A DNA stretch of 64,000 nucleotides, taken from assembly GCF_000956505.1 (NCBI RefSeq), contig NZ_JYIX01000037.1:186001-250000 (forward strand). The letters are read 5' to 3'. Under the pieces are notes generated by a model, which was not told the origin of the DNA, did not search any database, and was given only the letters and a program-made list of their open reading frames with translations. Made by a program: the position numbers and the translations under genes. The first letter of the stretch is position 1, and every line of letters starts with the position of its first letter. The DNA comes from Microbacterium azadirachtae (GTDB lineage: Bacteria > Actinomycetota > Actinomycetes > Actinomycetales > Microbacteriaceae). Shown piece by piece: positions 17,867 through 24,705 of the stretch.

Positions 17867-18228
17867 CACGAGTCCTGGTCGGCGTGGTGGTGGCGGGGAG
17901 TCCCGCCGAGCGAGTGCTCGGCCTGGAAGATCGCGTCGGCGACGAGCCGCGAGGCGTGCTCGTTCTCGAGCCGGTAGAACACGCGCTGACCGTCCTGTCT
18001 GGTCGAGACGATGCGGGCGAGGCGCAGCTTCGCGAGGTGCTGGGAGACCGCGGCAGGGGACTTGTCGACGATGTCGGCGAGGTGGTTGACGGAGAGTTCC
18101 CCGGCCTCGCCGAGCGCGAGCACGATCCGCACGCGGGTCGCATCCGCGAGCATCGAGAACACCTCGACGGCCAGTTCGACGTAGGAACTGTCCGGCGAGT
18201 ATCCGCATGCCTGCTTATCTGCACTCAT
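17866..18228 (-). CDS. ArsR/SmtB-family metal-sensing repressor
   Basis: 120-residue winged-helix repressor: VFSMLADATRVRIVLALGEAGEL, recognition helix VDKSPAAVSQHLAKLR, wing STRQDGQRVFYRLE. The C-terminal tail ends with histidines and aspartates (RHHHADQD), which could supply alpha-5 type zinc ligands as in SmtB/CzrA; residue-by-residue assignment is not certain. Co-transcribed with the CDF exporter gene, which it probably represses until metal binds. A palindrome covers its own start codon, consistent with autorepression. Confidence 0.9.
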   Translation of the reverse strand: MSADKQACGYSPDSSYVELAVEVFSMLADATRVRIVLALGEAGELSVNHLADIVDKSPAAVSQHLAKLRLARIVSTRQDGQRVFYRLENEHASRLVADAIFQAEHSLGGTPRHHHADQDS

Positions 18229-18237
18229 ACGCAGATA
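18216..18237. promoter_or_regulatory. Inverted repeat over arsR start, probable operator
   Basis: TATCTGC (18216-18222) and GCAGATA (18231-18237) form a perfect 7-bp inverted repeat with an 8-bp centre that contains the ArsR start codon. SmtB/ArsR repressors typically bind such A/T-containing dyads at their own promoters. Confidence 0.55.
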
Positions 18238-18248
18238 CTAACGGATGC

Positions 18249-18830
18249 TCACCCGCGCAGGGCGTGCACAGCCTCGCGGACGGCGTAGAAGACGATGACG
18301 AGACCCGCGACCGGATCTGCCCACCACAGTCCGAAGAGGGCGTTCAGGAGGATGCCGACGAGAACCGCCGCAGCCAGGATCCCGTCGACCAGTGTCACCT
18401 TGCCCTCCGTGAGCAGGACCGGATCCTGCAGAGCGCGCCCGACGCGATGCTTGCCGAAAGCCAGGAGGAACATGGCGACGGCGGTGAGAGCGGTCCACCA
18501 GATGCCGCCCTGCAGCGGCGTCGCGCGGTGGCCGGACGTGAGCGCGACGACCGCTTGGGCCAGCAGGTAGACCGCGAGCAGTCCGAACGCGATGCCGATC
18601 AGGCGGAGGCCGAGACGCTGGCGGCGCTCATCCGCGCCGACCAGTTCCCAGACGACCACCGTCGAGGCGCCGATCTCGATGAGGCTGTCCAGTCCGAATC
18701 CGAGCAGGGCGACGGACGCTGATCGGTAGGCGAGGAATCCGAGCAGGACGACCCCGACCACGTTCCAGGCCAGCGTGATGATCTCCAGCACGATGCCGGC
18801 GCGGCGGAGGCGGACGCGGTCTGCGGGCAC
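18249..18830 (-). CDS. CDF-like six-helix cation transporter, no C-terminal domain
   Basis: 193 residues, five or six hydrophobic helices. GFGLDSLIEIGASTVVVWEL resembles helix 2 of cation diffusion facilitators (LADSxxD type), but the second metal motif is changed to EGKVTLVDG and the soluble C-terminal domain is missing. It lies immediately upstream of the ArsR/CDF operon in the same direction with a 20-bp gap that contains part of the operator, so it belongs to the metal-resistance cluster. The GTG start at 18830 is the longest option; the first helix starts shortly after it. Function as a transporter is inference. Confidence 0.75.
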   Translation of the reverse strand: MPADRVRLRRAGIVLEIITLAWNVVGVVLLGFLAYRSASVALLGFGLDSLIEIGASTVVVWELVGADERRQRLGLRLIGIAFGLLAVYLLAQAVVALTSGHRATPLQGGIWWTALTAVAMFLLAFGKHRVGRALQDPVLLTEGKVTLVDGILAAAVLVGILLNALFGLWWADPVAGLVIVFYAVREAVHALRG

Positions 18831-18949
18831 GGGCCTGACGGTAGGGGCGGGTCCGATGAAGGCGCTGTGGATGGTGGCGTCGGCCGGTCGCGATCGCCGG
18901 TTGTCCGGGAAGGCGTCCCGCTAGGGTGGCGAGGACGGATCGGGGGGCG

Positions 18950-20071
18950 ATGGGCACGGGTATGGGACGACGTCTGCTCGGCGGAGGGATGCTCGCAGCG
19001 CTGTGGGTGCTGTGCGGGTGGCTGCCGTACCTGCTGTCATCGGCCGGGGGATCCCTGGCGACACTCGGACAGATCGTGCCCTCGCCGATGAACGGACAGT
19101 TCTTCGGCGCCCCTCCGGGATGGGCGATCCTGCTGCACGCCATCGCCGTGCTCCTCGTGGGCGGCGGCTACGTCCTCGCGATCATGCTGCTGGACCGTCG
19201 AGGCGCGCGCACGTTCCTCGCCGCGTGGCTGGCGGCGGTGATCGTCGGATTCGCGGTCGGCGGAGTTCTCGATCTCGGTGCCATGGTCGCGGCCGTCTCC
19301 TGGGGCGGATTCCGCACGGCCATCGGGGCGGCGGGCTCGACGATGCTCGCGGTGTTCTGGGGTTTCGCCGTCGGCTGGATCCCCGCGAGCGTCGTGCGGC
19401 AGCGGTCCGCCCCCGAGGTGCGGCGAGACGCCCCGGCGGCGCGCGTCGTCGCCGTGCTGGGAGCGGCCGTCGTGGTGCTTGCGGCAGCCCTGCCCGCGGT
19501 CTCGGCGGGGGCGAACGATGCCGCGCAGCGGGCTATCGCCGCCGATCGCGGACCGACCCCGTCGGATCCCGATGGCGCCGCCGCGCCGGATCCCGCAGCG
19601 CCCGGCATCGCCGTGCCGACAGTCGCTCCGTCCGCCGAGACTCCGGGAACCGGTGCCTGCACCGCGGAGCAGCTGGAGCTCCTCGCTCCGCCTGTGGACG
19701 GAGCGACCGGACACCGGCTGCAGACGTTGCAGGCGATCAATGTCTCCGAGAAGGCGTGCGTGCTGAACGGGTATCCCGACGTGGCGTTCGGCGACCAGAA
19801 CGGGCACGTCATCGAGGTGGATCTGCAGCGCGGGAGCTCCTTCATGGCGTCCGATCCGGGCGCGGCGCCCGTGACGCTCGCGCCGGGGGCGTCCGCGAAG
19901 GCGGGGATCGGGTGGGACGCGAACTCCACTCAGGGGCAGCTGGTGGCGCGCAGCCTGCACGCGGCGGTCCGCGCCGGCGAGACGCGCCAGATCTGGACGA
20001 ACGGCTTCGACGTCGTGCCGGGTGCCGAACTCCACCTCACGGCATGGCAGGCGGATCAGGTCGTCGGCTGA
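18950..20071 (+). CDS. Membrane protein with extracytoplasmic DUF4232 domain
   Basis: 373 residues. Four hydrophobic helices lie in the first 140 residues and a further one at about 165-185, followed by a proline/alanine-rich linker and a DUF4232-type domain (from about residue 215: CTAEQLELLAPPVDGATGH, KACVLNGYPDVAF, APVTLAPGASAKAGIGW). DUF4232 domains are found on many actinobacterial lipoproteins and secreted proteins; their ligand is unknown. ATG 18950 is preceded by a GGGGGG run at good distance; GTG 18926 is an alternative. It is divergent from the metal-transport cluster. Confidence 0.8.
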   Translation: MGTGMGRRLLGGGMLAALWVLCGWLPYLLSSAGGSLATLGQIVPSPMNGQFFGAPPGWAILLHAIAVLLVGGGYVLAIMLLDRRGARTFLAAWLAAVIVGFAVGGVLDLGAMVAAVSWGGFRTAIGAAGSTMLAVFWGFAVGWIPASVVRQRSAPEVRRDAPAARVVAVLGAAVVVLAAALPAVSAGANDAAQRAIAADRGPTPSDPDGAAAPDPAAPGIAVPTVAPSAETPGTGACTAEQLELLAPPVDGATGHRLQTLQAINVSEKACVLNGYPDVAFGDQNGHVIEVDLQRGSSFMASDPGAAPVTLAPGASAKAGIGWDANSTQGQLVARSLHAAVRAGETRQIWTNGFDVVPGAELHLTAWQADQVVG

Positions 20072-20098
20072 GGAGCAGCATCGCGAGGACGCGTCCGG

Positions 20099-20112
20099 CC
20101 CGGGCGCCCGGG
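20099..20112. terminator. GC palindrome between convergent genes
   Basis: CCCGGG-CG-CCCGGG directly abuts the stop codon of the leftward sigma gene in the 41-bp gap between convergent genes. It could form a short strong hairpin; no T-tract follows. Confidence 0.3.
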
Positions 20113-21039
20113 TCAGAGCACGTATGCGAGCTTGTCCGGGTTGCACACCTGACGGAGCCCGTGGATCAGCCCGTCGGCGCCGAACTCGAGGGCGAGCACA
20201 TCGGTGCGGCCGGAGCGCAGGAACGCGATCGCCGGTTCTCCGTTGACGTCGAGCCGCTGCACGGAGAACGGCAGCGCGGGGTCGGCGGTCGCCTTATGCA
20301 GCACGCCCACGAGGAAGCGCCGCACACGGTCGGCGCCGAAGATCGGGTTGCGCGCGGCGCTGACCTTGCCGCCCCCGTCGTTCCACAGGATCGCGTCGTC
20401 GGAGAGCAGAGCGAGAACGCCCGAGATATCACCGTGCTCGACCGCCGCGAGCAGAGCGCCGAGCGCGGCCGGATCCGCCGCGCGCGTGACGGAGGGATCG
20501 TCGGCGAGGCGCAGTCGGCGCTCGCCGCGGGAGACGAGCTGCCGCACGGCGGCGGGCGACTTCTCCAGGATCGGCGCGATCTCGACGGCCGACATCCCGA
20601 ACGCCCGGTGCAGCACGATGGCGGCCCGCGCCTCGGGCGCGAGCTGCTCCGCCATGTGCAGCAGCGCGAGCGAGAGCAGCTCGCGATCGGCCACCGCGTC
20701 CTCGGGCAGCCGCGAGGTTGCGACGGGCTCCGGCAGCCACGGGCCGATGTAGTCCTCGCGCATCGCGGCGAGTGCGCGCACGCGGTCGATCGAGCGGCGC
20801 ACGCACACGGTCGTCAGCCACGCGGGCCAGGAGCGTACGCGCCCCGCCGCAGAGGGGATGTCCGCCTCGGGCCCGTCGGGATCGGGGCGTTCGGCGCGCT
20901 CCTGCTGCAGGGCCTCGATCGCGACCTCGGACACGATGTCCTCGGCGTGGCCGTAGTCGCCGAGCATCCGGTACGCGATGCCGATGAGGCGCCCCCGCTC
21001 CGCCTGCCACGCACGGGTGGCAGGGGAGACGAGGGTCAT
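20113..21039 (-). CDS. ECF41-type sigma factor with SnoaL-like C-terminal domain
   Basis: 308-residue ECF sigma factor. Sigma-2 (GIAYRMLGDYGHAEDIVSEV) and sigma-4 (APEARAAIVLHRAFGMSAVEIAPILE) are joined by a linker with the ECF41 hallmark WLPEP. The C-terminal SnoaL-like domain carries the DGGGK motif and ends with NPDKL, the two other conserved signatures of the group. In ECF41 proteins this domain acts in place of an anti-sigma factor. ATG 21039 was chosen because the core sigma-2 region starts just after it. It lies 33 bp after the AhpD-like gene and is probably expressed from the same promoter. Confidence 0.92.
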   Translation of the reverse strand: MTLVSPATRAWQAERGRLIGIAYRMLGDYGHAEDIVSEVAIEALQQERAERPDPDGPEADIPSAAGRVRSWPAWLTTVCVRRSIDRVRALAAMREDYIGPWLPEPVATSRLPEDAVADRELLSLALLHMAEQLAPEARAAIVLHRAFGMSAVEIAPILEKSPAAVRQLVSRGERRLRLADDPSVTRAADPAALGALLAAVEHGDISGVLALLSDDAILWNDGGGKVSAARNPIFGADRVRRFLVGVLHKATADPALPFSVQRLDVNGEPAIAFLRSGRTDVLALEFGADGLIHGLRQVCNPDKLAYVL

Positions 21040-21072
21040 GGGCCCACGGTACCGCCCGGGGTCGGACACCGC

Positions 21073-21531
21073 TCAGACGATCGGGTGCTTGTCGTCGATC
21101 GGCGGCGCCATCTCGGTGGCGATCGCGATGCGGTTCCACACGTTGATCGTGCAGATGGCCATCACGAGCCCGCCGAGCTCTCCGTCGTCGAAGTGCTGCG
21201 CAGCGGTGTTCCAGATCTCGTCCGTCACGGTCTCGGGGCCGAGCTGAGTGACCGCGTCGGTCAGGGCGAGCGCCGCGAGCTCGCGTGCATCGAAGAAGCC
21301 CTTCGCGTGCTGCCACGCGCCGACCGCGTGCAGCGTGCGCTGCGGGATCCCGCGCTTGGCGCCCTCGGTCGCGTGCATGTCGACGCAGAAGCCGCATCCG
21401 TTCAGGATCGAGGCGCGCAGCTTGATGAGCTCGTACAGCCGCGGCTCCACGCTCTTGCGGGAGTACGCCTCCATCCCGAGCACTGCGGCGTAGCCGAGCT
21501 TGTTGGTGCGGGCCATGTCGATCCTGGTCAT
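21073..21531 (-). CDS. Carboxymuconolactone decarboxylase/AhpD-like protein
   Basis: 152-residue alkylhydroperoxidase D-like protein with the redox motif CGFCVDMH at about residues 45-52, as in AhpD peroxidases. This is the 'COE' type (carboxymuconolactone decarboxylase, oxidoreductase or epimerase) of partner usually found next to ECF41 sigma genes and controlled by them. ATG 21531 begins MTRIDMART, where family homology starts; the frame extends further to 21588 without it. It probably reduces a peroxide or acts on a related reactive metabolite; the exact substrate is unknown. Confidence 0.9.
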   Translation of the reverse strand: MTRIDMARTNKLGYAAVLGMEAYSRKSVEPRLYELIKLRASILNGCGFCVDMHATEGAKRGIPQRTLHAVGAWQHAKGFFDARELAALALTDAVTQLGPETVTDEIWNTAAQHFDDGELGGLVMAICTINVWNRIAIATEMAPPIDDKHPIV

Positions 21532-21595
21532 CGTCGTTCCTTCCGTGGCCGGGCCCGCAGGTCTCGCGGGCACTCGTGCGGCTCTCATCAGGACT

Positions 21596-21622
21596 GTCGG
21601 ATCCGGGGGCCGAAGTGTGACA
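21596..21622 (-). promoter_or_regulatory. ECF41-type promoter upstream of AhpD-like gene
   Basis: On the minus strand TGTCACA (21622-21616) is followed after exactly 16 nt by CGAC (21599-21596). The reported ECF41 consensus is TGTCACA-N16-CGTC, so this has a perfect -35 element, perfect spacing and one mismatch at -10. It lies about 65 bp before the AhpD-like start codon. Confidence 0.65.
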
Positions 21623-21668
21623 GGGGCGCAGACACGGGCGTGTCCGACCCCGGGCGTACGATCGCGGC

Positions 21669-22184
21669 ATGACCTACTCCGGCTCGATCGCGACTCCGGT
21701 GGGCGTGATCGCGGTGCACAGCGACGGGGTCGCGATCACCCGGGTGACCTGGCCCCGCGCGGGGCGGTCCGTGGCGTCGGTTCCGGGAGAGAGCCAGGAC
21801 GCCGAGCGGGATCCGCTGCTCGCCGAGGCGCTCGCACAGCTGGGCGCGTACTTCGCGGGGGAGCGGTCGGGCTTCGACCTGCCTTTCGACCTCGGCCCGC
21901 AGTCCGACGTCACCAACGCGGTGCTCCACGCGCTCTACGACACGGTCGGCCACGGTCAGACCGTGACCTATGGCGAGCTCGCGGAGCGCAGTGGCACGAC
22001 GGTGCCCGCGCGGGCGATCGGAGCCATCATGGGCGCCAACCCCATCCCGATCATCGTGCCGTGCCACCGCGTGGTCGCGAGCGACGGGCTCGGCGGCTAT
22101 TCCGGCGGAGCTCCCGGCGAGGGTCTGCTCACCAAGCGCTGGCTGCTCGAGCACGAGGGAGCCCTGCCGACGGCGCTGTTCTGA
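21669..22184 (+). CDS. ogt: Methylated-DNA--protein-cysteine methyltransferase
   Basis: 171 residues. The alkyl-acceptor cysteine is C132 in the invariant IVPCHRVV motif, preceded by the helix-turn-helix region (TVTYGELAERSGTTVPARAIGAIMGAN) and followed by GGYSGG. The enzyme removes methyl groups from O6-methylguanine by irreversible transfer to its own cysteine. No Ada regulatory domain is fused, so this is the Ogt-type stand-alone repair protein. It is divergent from the AhpD/ECF41 unit. Confidence 0.93.
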   Translation: MTYSGSIATPVGVIAVHSDGVAITRVTWPRAGRSVASVPGESQDAERDPLLAEALAQLGAYFAGERSGFDLPFDLGPQSDVTNAVLHALYDTVGHGQTVTYGELAERSGTTVPARAIGAIMGANPIPIIVPCHRVVASDGLGGYSGGAPGEGLLTKRWLLEHEGALPTALF

Positions 22185-22240
22185 GCGGTGCTGCAACGAC
22201 GCGGCAACGACGCGAGGCCTGTGGATAACTCTTCCCTTTA

Positions 22241-22256
22241 TCGAAGATATGTTCTA
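22241..22256 (+). promoter_or_regulatory. LexA/SOS-box-like sequence upstream of HNH gene
   Basis: TCGAAGATATGTTCTA matches the actinobacterial LexA box TCGAAC-N4-GTTCGA at all but two positions. It overlaps a TATGCT -10-like hexamer (22255-22260) about 8 bp before ATG 22268, so the transcript would be leaderless. LexA control is inference. Confidence 0.4.
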
Positions 22257-22267
22257 TGCTTGAGGGC

Positions 22268-23395
22268 ATGGACAAGCCGCTCGATCACTACCTCCGCCGC
22301 AGTGCGGAGATCGTGGCGGAGTGCGCGGAGCTGGGGCGTGAGGTCGCGCGGATGCAGGCGCGACAGGCGGCCCTGGCACACGAGAGGGTTGCGCTGCTGC
22401 TCGAGGAGGTCCCGGCCGGATCCGCGGGATTCGACCAGGCGGAGCGCTCGATGATCTCCGAGGTCGCGGCGGGGCTGCATCTGTCCCGCCACACCGCGGC
22501 GAAGATGCTCGCGACCGGCCACGTTCTGCACGAGCGGTTCCCCGGAGCCCGCGCCGCTCTGGAAGCGGGAGACGTGTCCCTCGCCCACGCAGAGGTCGTC
22601 ATCGAAGCCGCTGCCGACATCCCCCACGACGACACCTCGGCGCTCGCCGAGTACGAAGCGCAGGTCGTGCCGTTCGCCGCGGCCGAGTCCCGGGCGCGCA
22701 CGAAGGCCTTCGCCGAGTCCGTCGCCGCTGCCGTGGCTCCGATCGCGCTGACCGATGCGCACCGGCGAGCCCACGACGACCGCGCGGTGACCGTGACGGA
22801 CGACGGCGCGGGACAGGCCACGATGCATGCGAGTGGTCCCGCGGCGCTCATCCACGCGGCATACGACCTGCTCACGCAGGAGGCCCGGACGATCGTCGAC
22901 GCGGCCAAGCAGGCGCGTCGCGAGTCGGGCGACGAGGACCGCCCCGGCGGCGCGCAGCGGCTGGATCAGGTGCGGTTCGACCGCTTCCTGCTGAGGGTGC
23001 TCACCGGCCGGATCGCCGATGACGCCGACATCATCACGGGCATCCGCGCGACGGTGCAGGTCACGGTCGCCGAGTCCACGCTCCTCGGTCGGGATGACCG
23101 CATGGCAGAACTCGACGGGCGCGGCCCGATGGATCCGGACCTCGCCCGCCGGTTCGCCGTCGCGGCGTTCAGCTGGGAGCGACTCGAGCTCGACGTGCAG
23201 GGCAGGGTCGTCCGCACCAGCCCGTACCGGATCCCGGAAGCCATGAGACGACAGCTTCGCGCCCGGGATCGCACGTGCCGATTCCCCGGCTGCCGCCAGC
23301 CCGCCCGGCGAACTCAGATCGATCACAATCACGATTTCGCCCGAGGCGGTCCCACCGACCCCTGCAACGGCACAAGTTGTAAGGCGGACCCCTGA
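22268..23395 (+). pseudogene. DUF222/HNH endonuclease, N-terminal part, interrupted
   Basis: First 364 codons (22268-23359) of a DUF222/HNH protein: the long helical DUF222 domain, then the HNH start CRFPGC...RRTQIDHNHDFARGGPTD. The frame then runs 11 foreign codons to a stop at 23393-23395. The missing half of the HNH domain is found at 34891-35094; joining codon GAC (23357-23359) to ATC (34891) restores an unbroken family sequence. Such genes are present in many copies in Actinobacteria and may be mobile nucleases, but this copy cannot make an intact HNH site. ATG 22268 fits the leaderless promoter better than ATG 22256. Confidence 0.9.
23356..23359 (+). repeat. Left copy of 4-bp CGAC flanking the insert
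   Basis: Last four bases of intact endonuclease sequence before the insert. The same CGAC stands at 34887-34890, immediately before the gene resumes; it may be a target-site duplication or chance microhomology at the crossover. Confidence 0.5.
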
Positions 23396-23649
23396 CCCCA
23401 TGGGTCGCGATGAGTGTGTGGCGGCCCATGGCGTCGGCGCCCCGAATGTCGGCGCTCGGGCTTGCGTCTGCCCAGGCTCTGACAGCTTCGATTCTCGACG
23501 CGGACTCGCGCGTCGGCCTGCTGGTGGCTCAGTGGGCGACGCTAACTGGCCTGAGGAAACCCGGGGATGGCCTTACCCGCACCATTGTCGAACGAGACAG
23601 AGCGGCCTGACGGCGGGGTCGCCGAGTTAGGAAGCACCCAGGAGAACTC

Positions 23650-23910
23650 CGCGAACATGAGATGCTTTCCCACAATCGGGCTGACCGTGCGCAACGAACG
23701 CGAGGCCGCCGTCTACGGGCTCGCGCCGCGCCGCGAGCATCATCACCGATTCCAGCAAGATCAAACGCCGCGCGTTCGATACCCTCGGCGAGGATGGCCT
23801 GTTCGACACACTCATCACCGACGACTGCATCGTACTCGACCAACGCACCGCGTTCGAGGGCGCCGGCCTACAGGTCATCGTCGCGGGAACACCGTCAAAG
23901 ACGAATTCAA
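23650..23910 (+). pseudogene. Remnant of a DeoR-family regulator C-terminus
   Basis: From 23739 the frame reads IITDSSKIKRRAFDTL and FDTLITDDCIVLD, then GAGLQVIVAGTP, which matches the end of DeoR-type sugar regulators (VADSSKxG...FDTLITD...GVxVIVA). Upstream, GLTVRNEREAAV fits the preceding part but in another frame, so at least one frameshift is present. The N-terminal HTH is absent. This is a decayed fragment within the left end of the insert. Confidence 0.55.
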
Positions 23911-23941
23911 ATCCTCCCCGGAATGAAACTGAGGGCCGCGG

Positions 23942-24514
23942 TCAGATGGCGGCGAGTTGGGCATCGGCGGCGGCGCGTGAGCGCTCCATCCGCGTCGGAT
24001 CCTTGTCGAAGTCTCCGAGGAAGACTGACCCCAGTGCGCACGTGAGCACGCCGTACGCGGCTGTGATGCAGGCGCCGGCGGACGCGTTGGGCTTTGCGAT
24101 CGTGACGAGCTCGGCCAGTTGCACGCGTGTTGCTGTATACGCCGTTGTGAGCACGTCGGCGATTTCCGGAGTCGTGCGCGACAGCTCGACGAGACCGAGC
24201 ACAACCGCATTCTCGCGGTCAGGGGCGTTGAAATCCGGTCCGAACAGGTAGTCGAGCGCGTCGTTGATGGTCGCGACGTGCGGCGGGAGAATGGACCCCA
24301 CGTTCCCGGTCTCATCCCCGAACACGGCGATCGCGGTGTCCAGCAGCAGCTGGTCGCGGTTGCCGACGAAGTGGCGGACGTGTCCGCGCGACATGCCGAC
24401 GGTATCGGCGATGCGATCGAGTGTCGTGCCGCTGATGCCGTGTTCAGCGATCGTGTTCATGGTCGCGTCGAGGATCTGCTCCCGACGTTCGGTGGCGACC
24501 GAGGGGCGTGCCAT
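23942..24514 (-). CDS. TetR-family repressor of the insert's operon
   Basis: 190 residues. A typical TetR helix-turn-helix lies at residues 9-55 (REQILDATMNTIAEHG, then TTLDRIADTVGMSRGHVRHFVGNRDQLLL), followed by an all-helical ligand domain with GLVELSRTTPEI. It is transcribed away from the hydrolase/ABC operon, with a 191-bp intergenic region holding a palindrome at 24612-24632 that overlaps a sigma-70-type promoter. It most likely represses that operon and is released by the imported compound or its breakdown product. The ligand is unknown. Confidence 0.88.
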   Translation of the reverse strand: MARPSVATERREQILDATMNTIAEHGISGTTLDRIADTVGMSRGHVRHFVGNRDQLLLDTAIAVFGDETGNVGSILPPHVATINDALDYLFGPDFNAPDRENAVVLGLVELSRTTPEIADVLTTAYTATRVQLAELVTIAKPNASAGACITAAYGVLTCALGSVFLGDFDKDPTRMERSRAAADAQLAAI

Positions 24515-24611
24515 GAGTGCCTCCTGTCTGTGTCTGGCATCGATCGCGGACTCCGCGCTGACGCGGGGGTGAGTTGCCTGCCTCAGGCCAATGTAACGAC
24601 CTTGTGAATTC

Positions 24612-24654
24612 TAGTCTAGTCGGACTTGACTATTTACGGGCGTGTCCATAGCTT
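24612..24654 (+). promoter_or_regulatory. TetR operator overlapping the operon promoter
   Basis: Inverted repeat with arms TAGTCTAGTC (24612-24621) and GACTTGACTA (24623-24632) around a central G, with one mismatch. The right arm contains the -35 TTGACT (24626-24631), followed after 17 bp by TAGCTT (24649-24654) as -10. The operator thus covers the promoter of the hydrolase operon, a classic repression layout. The start codon is at 24706 with an AAAGGA ribosome site. Confidence 0.6.
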
Positions 24655-24705
24655 GTTTCTCACCCGCAGATCATCCCGAGTCTGCGGCCGTCTCAAAGGA
24701 GTGAC

